Of a stretch of DNA of 64,000 nucleotides, positions 41,557 through 49,419 are shown piece by piece; position 1 is the stretch's first letter, and each line of letters opens with the position of its first letter. A model generated the notes under the pieces. The model ran no database searches and was not told where the DNA came from. It was given only the letters and a program-made list of their open reading frames with translations. Origin of the DNA: Membranipora membranacea (lineage: Eukaryota; Bryozoa; Gymnolaemata; Cheilostomatida; Membraniporidae); contig OU612075.1 of NCBI GenBank assembly GCA_914767715.1, forward strand, positions 12,398,001-12,462,000, read 5' to 3'. The translations under genes and the position numbers were made by a program.

Positions 41557-43389
41557 ATGCCAAGAAAACGCACAAGGACGACTGAGAGGGCAAAGTTTTC
41601 ATCCGAAGACCTGCAGTCTGCCATAGACGATGTTAAGGCTGGGATGAGCCAGCGAGAGGCTGGAAAGAAACACTCGATCCCACGTGCCACACTACAGAGA
41701 TATCTTCTTTGTGCTGAAGGAGAAGGACGCCAGAAATCTAAACTGGGGAGAACTGCTATCTTCACAAAAGATGAAGAGGCGAAACTCTGTGAATATGTTT
41801 TGGACTGTTCGAGAATATTCCATGGGCTGAACTTGATCAAAACTAGGGAGTTAGCATACAGCTATGCTGTCAATCTACATAAAGATAATATTCCTAAAAC
41901 ATGGAATGCTGAGAAAATGGCAGGAGAAGACTGGCTGTTCGGATTTAGAAATCGTAACAATGCTTTGAGTTTGAGGTCACCAGAGGCCACAAGCCTTGGT
42001 AGAGCATCAGCATTTAACAGAGCAACGGTGAAAGAGTTCTTTAGTAATCTTGAGACTGTTATGAGAAAATATGAGTTTACCCCTGACTGCATATTCAATC
42101 TGGACGAAACGGCCAACTCAACTGTTCAGAAAGTCCAGAGGGTTCTAGCTCAAAGAGGAGTAAAACAACTAGGTCAAATTACGAGTGCCGAAAGAGGGAT
42201 GACAATAACCATGGTTTCATGTATCAGTGCCTCAGGACAGAGCCTACCACCAGCCTATGTCTTTCCAAGAGTACATTTCAAGGATAATATGTTGATTGGT
42301 GCTCCAAGTGGTTCCTTGGGCTTAGCCAATCCCAGTGGCTGGATGAATAACGACTTATTCCCGAAGGTCCTACAGCACTTCATCAGTCATTTTGGGAACA
42401 ACCAGAAGCCTAAGCTACTCATCGTAGATAACCATTCGAGTCACATATCCATTGAAGCTGTCAAGTTAGCTAAACAGAACAACTTGACCATGCTAACATT
42501 CCCACCCCATTGCAGCCATAGGCTGCAGCCCCTCGATGTAAGTGTGTTTGGGCCTTTCAAGAAGTATTATAATACTTTCCTTGACGCATGGATGGTGACA
42601 AACCCTGGAAAAACTTTCTCAATGTACAATGTAGCGGAGTGTAGTGGAAAGGCATATATGAAAGCCATGACACCATCAAATATTACTAGTGGATTCGCAG
42701 CTACCGGCATTTACCCAATCAACCCTGAGATATTTCACGATCATGACTTCATGTCATGCCATGTTACAGACCGCCCTGACCCAGAAACTGCTCCCCAGGA
42801 AACTGTTGTCTCACCACTCCCATCGCTACCTAAGGCTCCACCTAGAAAACTCAGTGCTACAAAAAGGAAGAGAACTACGACTACCATTCTAACAGCCACT
42901 CCTCAGAAACCTGATAACACCGACTCGGGAACAACAGTCGAGATTGATAACGAGCAACCCTCCACCTCAGGGATCATCATAACCAAAAGAAAGCCTCCAC
43001 ACAAGCGCAAACTCATACCAGCTGACAATGATGATAGTGAAGATTCTAGTGATACACCAGTCTCAACGGATAGTGAAGACCCAGATGAAGAGTTGGTTCT
43101 TGATGATGATGTAACAGTAGGAAGGTTTGCACTCGTTGAGTTCCCACAAAAGAAGTCATCCGTTTTCTATGTCGGAGAACTCTTAGAAGTCAGCGAGGAT
43201 GAATTAAAGCTGGACTTTTATAGATACTCGAATGGAAGATTCACAAAACCTGATATACTAGACTGCAAGTGTGTTGATCGAGCACAGTTGGCCATGATTC
43301 TTCCTCCACCAGTTAGCAATGCCAACACAAAGCGCCAGCGGGGCGGCATCACCATCCCCTATAAACTGAACTCATACAACCTAAGATAA
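41557..43389 (+). CDS. pogo-like transposase, 610 aa
   Basis: Catalyses cut-and-paste transposition at TA sites. Visible order: basic N-terminus; psq-type helix-turn-helix (residues about 15-50, MSQREAGKKHSIPRATLQRY); CENP-B-type DNA-binding region (about 75-150); DDE_1 core with D183 (FNLDETANS), D291 (LLIVDNHSSH) and D327 (HRLQPLDVSVFG), a DD35D arrangement; acidic Ser/Asp-rich linker (about 490-525); and a C-terminal module (about 525-590, VGRFALVEF...YVGELLEV) seen in some pogo-derived proteins. The frame is intact and all catalytic aspartates are present. A TTTGTAG just before the ATG could be a splice acceptor for a 5' leader intron. Confidence 0.93.
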   Translation: MPRKRTRTTERAKFSSEDLQSAIDDVKAGMSQREAGKKHSIPRATLQRYLLCAEGEGRQKSKLGRTAIFTKDEEAKLCEYVLDCSRIFHGLNLIKTRELAYSYAVNLHKDNIPKTWNAEKMAGEDWLFGFRNRNNALSLRSPEATSLGRASAFNRATVKEFFSNLETVMRKYEFTPDCIFNLDETANSTVQKVQRVLAQRGVKQLGQITSAERGMTITMVSCISASGQSLPPAYVFPRVHFKDNMLIGAPSGSLGLANPSGWMNNDLFPKVLQHFISHFGNNQKPKLLIVDNHSSHISIEAVKLAKQNNLTMLTFPPHCSHRLQPLDVSVFGPFKKYYNTFLDAWMVTNPGKTFSMYNVAECSGKAYMKAMTPSNITSGFAATGIYPINPEIFHDHDFMSCHVTDRPDPETAPQETVVSPLPSLPKAPPRKLSATKRKRTTTTILTATPQKPDNTDSGTTVEIDNEQPSTSGIIITKRKPPHKRKLIPADNDDSEDSSDTPVSTDSEDPDEELVLDDDVTVGRFALVEFPQKKSSVFYVGELLEVSEDELKLDFYRYSNGRFTKPDILDCKCVDRAQLAMILPPPVSNANTKRQRGGITIPYKLNSYNLR

Positions 43390-43714
43390 TGCCTATGTAC
43401 GTAATGTCTGCGTTATAAAAGCTGTTTTATTATTTAGTTATTTTAATTACTAGCAATAAAGTATGAAAATACAAACTTTCATTTTTTTTTTTTTCAGCTT
43501 TTAACATGTAAATTCCTAGGCTCATTTTACCCCGGTATCCGGGGGAAAATGGGCCGCTCACCTAAATCGCAAGTCAAGCTCTCACGCGAAAAAGAATAAA
43601 CCGAGTGTAAATTCCAAGGAGTATGAAGATTATACATCTGTGCTGATACTTGGTGTCAAATTATGTTATCCTGGGGGAAAAAATACTGTATAAATTTGCA
43701 GTTTGAAAAAAACA

Positions 43715-43738
43715 TGCCCATATTACCCCGGTCTCCCC
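43715..43738 (-). repeat. 3' terminal inverted repeat of the pogo element
   Basis: Inverse of 41022-41045 with two differences: GGGGAGACCGGGGTAATATG against GGGGAGACTGGGGGAATATG. Confidence 0.9.
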
Positions 43739-43843
43739 TATGGGAGTTGTCAATTTCTACCCTATCACAATAATAAGATACATACTTAATCTATGGATAT
43801 TTTCAGTACTTGTTATTTGCATTTATGTCGCATTAGAAGTAAC

Positions 43844-44164
43844 ATGGTGGATGCTAGGCTACAGCGTAATATTCATGTCTTAAGAGACCTGCATAGGAGC
43901 AGAGGAGCAAACCGCAAGCGCATACTTCAGAATCTGGGTGATGACACAGTTGATGCCTTGAGCGACTGTGCATGTAATATAAGGAATGGTAATGTTCCAC
44001 TTACGACACACCAATTCAGGGCACTGAAGCCATATCACAAACATTTGAAACAGCTAAGCAAAAAGTCATTATCTCGCAAGAGCAGAAGGAAGACATTAAT
44101 GAAAGGAGGATTTATTGGGCTTTTACTAAAACCACTTGTTAAAGTGTTACTAGGAGGAATGTAA
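43844..44164 (+). CDS. small basic Polinton protein, pX-like core/virion candidate
   Basis: About 106 residues from the ATG at 43844. An in-frame ATG at 43793 would add 17 residues lacking the basic character. Strongly Lys/Arg-rich, with RSRGANRKRILQ near the start and a hydrophobic glycine-bounded tail, GGFIGLLLKPLVKVLLGGM. Many metazoan Polintons carry a protein with this RGA-K/R start and GGF-hydrophobic end, compared with adenoviral core peptide pX/mu. A DNA-condensing or virion role is inference. It is the first gene of the plus-strand cluster; the next gene starts 4 bases after its stop. Confidence 0.65.
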   Translation: MVDARLQRNIHVLRDLHRSRGANRKRILQNLGDDTVDALSDCACNIRNGNVPLTTHQFRALKPYHKHLKQLSKKSLSRKSRRKTLMKGGFIGLLLKPLVKVLLGGM

Positions 44165-44168
44165 GGAG

Positions 44169-44996
44169 ATGTCTTCATTGAAAAAGTATTTCCTAATTGA
44201 ACCAGAAAGGTATAATGAATTGGTCAGTCACTCCAAGTCTAGAACTGATTTGTTGACACACCCGAATGTCAAGGTTTTGAAAGAAATAGATACAAAGATT
44301 GATGATATTCTCAAGGAACCAACAACTTCAGATGTGGAAAAGCTTGACGAGTACAACTCTAATCTAGATAGATACAAAAGGAATTTCCGAAATGCTATTG
44401 AAACTTCAAGAAAGGATGCATTCTTGACTGACCCTATACCAAGAGAAAGTAATTTGCAAACACTTAAGCTACCAACTCAATCTGTCTCCGATTCAAACTC
44501 TAATGCTCATCCCAGCAATTCATCCACAAACACTTCAACACCGACACTGGAAAAAGCATCAAAAAAAAACATTTTTACTGAAACATTAAAAACTGTTCCA
44601 AAATCTTATCAGTCTAGCGCTGTCAGACTTTCTAAATTCATTAACTCATCAAAGGATTTCACTATGACCACCCCAGGAGTGTTGAAATACAAGGGTAATG
44701 AATGGAATATATCAGATGCTGAGGAATTGTTTAAGAGTGCGGTAACTTATAGGAACATTTTTGGAAAGCAGAGGGAGACAGTTAATAATTTCGTCGCGGC
44801 ATTAGCAGAAGCAGGATTCCCTACCTCCTCATTACCCTATACCCGTAAGTTAAAAGCTCTAGATAAGAAACGAGTGATTGTTGATAAACTTCCATCTCCA
44901 TCATGGAAACAGCTAAAGCGAAAAGACAAAAACAAAGGATTAAAAAGCACACCAACAGGAACAAAACCAATAAAGTGGGAAAAGTTCGACAGCTGA
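44169..44996 (+). CDS. conserved Polinton protein of unknown function, 275 aa
   Basis: Starts MSSLKKYFLIEPERYNELV, a start I associate with a protein family next to the integrase in Polintons and adintovirus-like elements. The middle is Ser/Thr/Asn-rich and likely disordered (residues about 95-130). The C-terminal half (TVPKSYQSSAVRL ... VLKYKGNEW ... YRNIFGKQRETVNNF) is a compact domain with the family's pattern of 'P-K', 'L-x-Y-x-G' and an aromatic helix. No enzymatic motif seen. The end overlaps the longer possible start of the integrase by 94 bases. Confidence 0.6.
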   Translation: MSSLKKYFLIEPERYNELVSHSKSRTDLLTHPNVKVLKEIDTKIDDILKEPTTSDVEKLDEYNSNLDRYKRNFRNAIETSRKDAFLTDPIPRESNLQTLKLPTQSVSDSNSNAHPSNSSTNTSTPTLEKASKKNIFTETLKTVPKSYQSSAVRLSKFINSSKDFTMTTPGVLKYKGNEWNISDAEELFKSAVTYRNIFGKQRETVNNFVAALAEAGFPTSSLPYTRKLKALDKKRVIVDKLPSPSWKQLKRKDKNKGLKSTPTGTKPIKWEKFDS

Positions 44997-45004
44997 GCAA
45001 TCAA

Positions 45005-46063
45005 ATGTCTCAAAAGCTTACACAATTGTACTATAAACCTTCCCTCCCATCATCTCTTGGAGGGCAACAACACCTTCATGACAAAGCAGCTGATATTCCA
45101 CAGCAGATGATAAAGGAGTGGTTGTCAACACAAGATGCATATACTTTGCATAAAACAGCACGCAAAAATTTTTTGAGACGACCAACAATTGTGAGTGGGG
45201 CAAACGTTCAATACCAAGCTGACTTGGTAGATATGCGCAAATATTCACCTCACAACTCCGGTTATAATTATATCCTCACATTGATTGATGTGTTTACGAA
45301 GTTTGGTTGGTGTGTTCCTCTTAAAACGAAACAAGGGAAAGAAATAAGTGCAGAATTGGGAAAGATTTTATCCACTTCACCATGCAAGGATTTGCAGACT
45401 GATAAAGGAAAAGAGTTTTACAACTCATCGGTCAAAACTCTGCTGAAAAAGCTTCAAATAAGGCACTTTTCTACCGAAAATGATGATATTAAAGCGTCAA
45501 TTGTGGAGCGTTTCAATCGTACTATTCAATCTAAGCTCCATCGTTGGTTTACATATACTAACACATATGGATGGACCCAAGTGATAGATGATATAACGAA
45601 AGGGTATAATGCCACCAAACACTCTGCGACCAAGGTTCCTCCCAAAGATGCAGCAAAAGCCAACCAAGAAGATATATGGCTCAACCTTCACTTCCGAGAG
45701 AGTCTCCAGAAACACAAAAAGAATGACATTAACATAAATGACCCAGTGAGAATAAGCAAGTATAAGCATGTTTTTGCAAAAGGATATGACCAAAACTGGT
45801 CAAGTGAGGTATTTTTTGTTGACAAAATCGAAAAGACATTTCCAATAACATACAGGTTGCGAGATCAAAAAGAAGAAAAGATTCATGGAACATATTATGC
45901 AAACGAATTACAGAAGGTCTCTTTGCCAAAGACATTCATTATCGAGGATATTATACAAGAAAGAGGAAATAAGCGTAATAAGGAATACTTTGTGACATAT
46001 AGAGGCTACCCTAGCAAATTTAATGAATGGATTAGTGCTGAACAATTAATAAAATTGCGATAA
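45005..46063 (+). CDS. Polinton integrase with C-terminal chromodomain
   Basis: Retrovirus-type DDE integrase that inserts the element with 6-bp duplication. I use the ATG at 45005, 8 bases after the upstream stop; an ATG at 44903 would add 34 very basic residues. Order in the 352-aa product: typical Polinton start (YYKPSLPSSLGG); HTARKNF region; catalytic D73 (ADLVDM), D133 (LQTDKGKEF) and E168 (ASIVERFNR), a DD34E spacing; SH3-like region; chromodomain (about 312-350, FIIEDIIQER...YFVTYRGYP...EWISAEQL). All catalytic residues are present. A chromodomain suggests targeting to particular histone marks (family knowledge). Confidence 0.93.
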   Translation: MSQKLTQLYYKPSLPSSLGGQQHLHDKAADIPQQMIKEWLSTQDAYTLHKTARKNFLRRPTIVSGANVQYQADLVDMRKYSPHNSGYNYILTLIDVFTKFGWCVPLKTKQGKEISAELGKILSTSPCKDLQTDKGKEFYNSSVKTLLKKLQIRHFSTENDDIKASIVERFNRTIQSKLHRWFTYTNTYGWTQVIDDITKGYNATKHSATKVPPKDAAKANQEDIWLNLHFRESLQKHKKNDININDPVRISKYKHVFAKGYDQNWSSEVFFVDKIEKTFPITYRLRDQKEEKIHGTYYANELQKVSLPKTFIIEDIIQERGNKRNKEYFVTYRGYPSKFNEWISAEQLIKLR

Positions 46064-46110
46064 ATAATTTTGTCTCCTCACTTACTGTCTCTACGCACTC
46101 CAGGGCAGTC

Positions 46111-46866
46111 ATGAGCAATTCATTTTATGTAGTTCTGCCATCAAATGCATCTTTAAAATTTTTTCCAGATAATAAACTTCATTCATATAAGACTAAAATC
46201 CCAAAACTTCCAATTCATGATGGTGCCTGGGAGGTGGGAATGACAGAAATTCAGTTTCCTGCCAGATGGCCAAATGTCATGAATGCAAAGGTTTGGATTA
46301 AATTCTCCAACGGAACAATGACTGAGTTCAGTTTGCACGATGGGTTTTACCCCTCTGTTGAAAAGCTGGTCTCCGAAATAACAAAGGTCATCAGCAATGC
46401 TGGGTGCACGGGTAATTTAAGTATATACTATGACGAGCTTCGTGATAGAACAGCTATAACAGTGAAGGGTAATGAAGTAGCCGGTGTGACTTTCACAGAA
46501 AACCTAATACAGATCATGGGTTTTAACAAAAACCATGGCGAGTTATTTCTAAATGGAGTTCATTGGTCAGGCGCAGCTAGCGATATCAATGATGGTTTGG
46601 TTGGGCTATTTGTGTACACAGATATTGTTCAGCGTAGATTGGTTGGAGACGTAATGGTGCCATTGCTCAGAGTTGTACCGGCTGAGCCATCTCGCCAAAG
46701 CTCAACATTTAAGTGGGTTACTTTTCAAGACGTGCAATATGTTCCAGTTGCCTCCACACATACAGACACAGTGGAGGTGAATATAAGGCGAGACGATGGA
46801 GGAATAATTGCATTTGAGAAAGGAAAGACAAACGTGACGCTACATTTCCGGAAAGTCAAACCATGA
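46111..46866 (+). CDS. probable penton/minor capsid protein (single jelly-roll type)
   Basis: 251 residues starting SNSFYVVLPSNASLKFFPDN followed by a WEVGMTEIQFP motif. This start is typical of a Polinton protein regarded as the minor capsid/penton subunit. It sits in the conserved slot upstream of the capsid gene. Predicted to be mostly beta strand (alternating hydrophobics throughout) and without membrane segments. Its stop overlaps the next gene's start as ATGA. The assignment rests on the N-terminal motif and gene order. A structure prediction would decide between penton and another virion protein. Confidence 0.7.
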   Translation: MSNSFYVVLPSNASLKFFPDNKLHSYKTKIPKLPIHDGAWEVGMTEIQFPARWPNVMNAKVWIKFSNGTMTEFSLHDGFYPSVEKLVSEITKVISNAGCTGNLSIYYDELRDRTAITVKGNEVAGVTFTENLIQIMGFNKNHGELFLNGVHWSGAASDINDGLVGLFVYTDIVQRRLVGDVMVPLLRVVPAEPSRQSSTFKWVTFQDVQYVPVASTHTDTVEVNIRRDDGGIIAFEKGKTNVTLHFRKVKP

Positions 46867-47291
46867 GTAGATCATATAGCTTTGATACCCCGTCAAACAT
46901 ATTACATAAACATTACAAAGGAAATGCGTACCAACAAGGTGGCTTTATACCTGTATTTCGCGGTGCAACAAGACAGCGTGGCTATGGGTTAGGAGGTGTC
47001 TTCACGCGTATTTTTAGAAGTTTTGCGCCAACTCTCAAAACTGTAGCAAAGTCAGCTGGCAAGCAACTACTAAAGACAGGTGCTAACTTTGCTTCTGATT
47101 TGATTGATGGACAGAAACTTTCCACTGCTGCAGTCAAAAATTTGACCTTAGGTGGGAAGAAACTTATTAGAACTCTAACCTCAGACATAACTGGAGGCAA
47201 AAGGGGAGGAGTCAAGAGGAAACTGGCTGTGGGAGGTTTGAAGGGCAATAAAAAGCGACGGCTACAGAAGAAGCGCGACATTTTCTCATAG
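46863..47291 (+). CDS. small Gly/Lys/Arg-rich virion-associated protein
   Basis: 142 residues. The first part carries a GGFIPVFRGATRQRGYGLGG motif, common in the small protein between penton and capsid genes of Polintons. It is followed by a helical stretch (TLKTVAKSAGKQLLKTG, about residues 58-75) that can form an amphipathic helix, then a highly basic tail with clusters such as KRKL and KKRRLQKKR. The context and amphipathic helix recall adenoviral pVI-type membrane-active proteins, but that is inference. It overlaps the previous gene by 4 bases and ends 5 bases before the capsid gene. Confidence 0.6.
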   Translation: MSRSYSFDTPSNILHKHYKGNAYQQGGFIPVFRGATRQRGYGLGGVFTRIFRSFAPTLKTVAKSAGKQLLKTGANFASDLIDGQKLSTAAVKNLTLGGKKLIRTLTSDITGGKRGGVKRKLAVGGLKGNKKRRLQKKRDIFS

Positions 47292-47296
47292 GCAAA

Positions 47297-48646
47297 ATGA
47301 CAACAACAGGTGAATATCAAAAACTTGACAAACATGCTGTGGAAATTGCTATGGATGAATTACAGATCTTTGACAACATTCACGTCAACACAAATCTTAA
47401 GGAATCTGAGATCCATGAGATAACACCAGAGACGCATCCTCAAGGCTTAGAACCAGTGACATTCGAAATAACCGGATCCAATACTCACTACTATGATCTT
47501 GCAAACTCATTACTTCATCTTCAGATCATGATTCAGAATTCAGATGGAACTAAATTGGATACTGATGGAACGAAAGTTGTTGTAACTCCATCACAGCAGA
47601 TTTTTCATAGCTTGATTTCTAAGTTCTCAGTACTGCTTAATCACAAACAAGTTGAAGATAATGTACATTATGCACACAAAGCATTTCTTACCAACATTTT
47701 GAATCATGATGACGGAGCTAAGCACACACATTTGCGAACAGTTGGATGGATATCAGACGACATGATTGAGGAGCATTCTGAGCAATTAACTGGTACTCAA
47801 GACGCAAAAATGAAAGCAAGGGCTGCAAAGCTAGCGGGAAGTCCAGTACTAGACCTCATTGGAAGATTGAACTCCCCGATTTTCATGCAAAAAAAGTATA
47901 TGTTGCCAGGGGTTTCAATGAGGTTTGAATTGCAATTTAACAGCCCACAATTTGTCCTACAACATATTAAAGGTGTTACGGATCCGCATGATTACAAAAT
48001 TGAGATTGTTAAGGCATCAATGCTGATGAGAAGATTAGAAGTGCATCCGTCTGTCAGCATCTCACATATTGAGACTCTGCGTAAAACACCAGCCAAGTAT
48101 GTAATGAATGGGTCGGATGTCAAGTTCTTTACGATCTCACCAGGAAGAGGAAGTGAAACAATTACGGTATTATCAAACCAACAGGAGCCCAAACTGATCA
48201 TTTTTGGTATGGTAAAGCACTCTGCCAAGAATGGGTCCTACAACCACTCCCCATTTAAGTTTGAACCATTTCACCTATCATCCATCAATGTTATGGTTAA
48301 CAACAACTATGCGCTGAAGAAACCACTAGTAGTTGACTTTGAAAAGAATATCTATATGAGAGCTTATCATAATCTTCAAACAGTGTGTGAGAAAACCTTC
48401 ACAGAGCAAGGTAACGGGATAACACCAGAACATTTTAAGAGCAGCCTTTGTCTCTATGCTTTTGATTTGACAAGCGATTGGTGTCATGGTGAAGGGACCC
48501 ATCTGCAGCGCATAAGTGACACAAAAGTAGAACTTACTTTCTCCCAACCACTGAATGAGACTGTCAATTTGATGGTTTACTATGAGTATGACGAATTACT
48601 GAATATTGATGAATTGAGGAATGCAAGTTTGGCATCGGTATCATGA
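47297..48646 (+). CDS. major capsid protein, double jelly-roll
   Basis: 449 residues, the usual size for Polinton capsid proteins. It carries the family's EITGSNTHYYDLANSLLHLQ strand near residue 55, a SLISKFSVLLNHKQVE segment near 105, DLIGRLNSPIF near 185 and YMLPGVSMRFELQF near 200. It ends with a YYEYDELLNID-type tail. Such proteins form the trimeric hexon-like shell of virions. The frame is intact. The following protease gene starts within the stop (ATGA). Confidence 0.88.
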   Translation: MTTTGEYQKLDKHAVEIAMDELQIFDNIHVNTNLKESEIHEITPETHPQGLEPVTFEITGSNTHYYDLANSLLHLQIMIQNSDGTKLDTDGTKVVVTPSQQIFHSLISKFSVLLNHKQVEDNVHYAHKAFLTNILNHDDGAKHTHLRTVGWISDDMIEEHSEQLTGTQDAKMKARAAKLAGSPVLDLIGRLNSPIFMQKKYMLPGVSMRFELQFNSPQFVLQHIKGVTDPHDYKIEIVKASMLMRRLEVHPSVSISHIETLRKTPAKYVMNGSDVKFFTISPGRGSETITVLSNQQEPKLIIFGMVKHSAKNGSYNHSPFKFEPFHLSSINVMVNNNYALKKPLVVDFEKNIYMRAYHNLQTVCEKTFTEQGNGITPEHFKSSLCLYAFDLTSDWCHGEGTHLQRISDTKVELTFSQPLNETVNLMVYYEYDELLNIDELRNASLASVS

Positions 48647-49158
48647 ACTCACAACAGCTAAGGAATATTTTGAACAGTGATGAGCACACATCAAGGCTGA
48701 ACCCGAGTGTTAAATCATTGGATGAATTTGTGAACACCGAGATATTTATTCCATCAATGAATATTGTCAACTTTGACCAATCTCATCAGCCAGGAAGCCA
48801 TTGGATCGCGGTGAATATAACAGACTCCGGAAGCATAGAGTACTTTGACTCATATGGAGACACTGTCCAAAATATTTTGATTGATACCAAACTAAAACAA
48901 ATGGGAAGAATAAAGCGTAGTAAACATGTATTGCAAGGGATTTCTACAGTTTGTGGACAATATTGTCTTATTTTTCTGTTGATGCGAGCAAGAAACTACT
49001 CATACAAAAATATTTTATCTAAATTGAGACAAGTTGACTCATCAAGGGAGAGGGACTTTATTGTTAGCCAAGTGATCAATGACCTTTATTTTGGAAATAT
49101 TTTAAAAAAAAAGGTAGAAGTTTTTGATAAAAATATGCTATATAATGAAAATCAATAA
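48643..49158 (+). CDS. adenain-like cysteine protease (maturation protease)
   Basis: 171 residues. The expected catalytic set is present in order: His53 (SHWIAVNI), Asp69 (EYFDSYG; Glu66 is close by), Gln98 (VLQG) and Cys104 (TVCGQYC). This matches the adenoviral C5 / Ulp1-like fold. In relatives it cleaves capsid and core precursors during maturation. It overlaps the capsid gene by 4 bases and is the last gene of the plus-strand cluster. An AATAAA lies across its stop codon. Confidence 0.92.
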   Translation: MNSQQLRNILNSDEHTSRLNPSVKSLDEFVNTEIFIPSMNIVNFDQSHQPGSHWIAVNITDSGSIEYFDSYGDTVQNILIDTKLKQMGRIKRSKHVLQGISTVCGQYCLIFLLMRARNYSYKNILSKLRQVDSSRERDFIVSQVINDLYFGNILKKKVEVFDKNMLYNENQ

Positions 49159-49159
49159 A
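49154..49159 (+). terminator. candidate polyadenylation signal of the plus-strand cluster
   Basis: AATAAA overlaps the protease stop codon. A second AATAAA lies at 49237-49242. Both are in the 260-base gap between the convergent protease and polymerase genes. Confidence 0.55.
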
Positions 49160-49419
49160 TATTTTAACAGAGCACAGATTTATACAGTAAACATCCATGT
49201 GGAATACAAATGCAAATGAATATACATGGGAAGTTTAATAAACCACAAGAGTAAGCATTTCTCATCACGATAAAAGGAGGTGAGACATTAGAAAAATATC
49301 ATAGAAGCATAGACACCATAAGTGGAAGCATGTACATGTTATCATTTAAAGAAATTCAAGGGTGAGTTCAAAAATTAGTGTTCATGCATAGTATTTAGCG
49401 CAATATTTTTCATAATACA

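Larger units (their letters stand above)
41022..43738 (+). mobile_element. pogo-like (Tc1/mariner superfamily) DNA transposon, 2,717 bp
   Basis: Flanked by TA on both sides (41020-41021 and 43739-43740). The ends are inverted repeats starting GGGGAGAC(T/C)GGGG, 24 bases with two differences. It has one intact transposase gene. The ends contain extra copies of a TAATATGGGCC-type word. TA duplication, CENP-B-type helix-turn-helix and a DDD catalytic core place it in the pogo/Tigger group. It looks recent. Confidence 0.93.
40919..43767 (+). repeat. 5' terminal inverted repeat of the Polinton, split by the pogo element
   Basis: The outer part is 40919-41021 (103 bases) and the inner part 43741-43767 (27 bases). 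Together they match the 3' repeat over 130 bases with two visible differences (GCGGCTC/GCGACTC and CTACC/CTACT). Confidence 0.92.

Noticed and set aside
44903-45004. Longer integrase start
   Set aside because: The ATG at 44903 would add 34 basic residues that overlap the upstream gene. The typical Polinton integrase start follows the ATG at 45005. Not excluded.
46982-47335. Minus-strand frame of 117 codons opposite the small basic protein
   Set aside because: Shadow of the Gly/Lys-rich plus-strand gene; its Pro/Leu/Ser bias is the complement of that composition.
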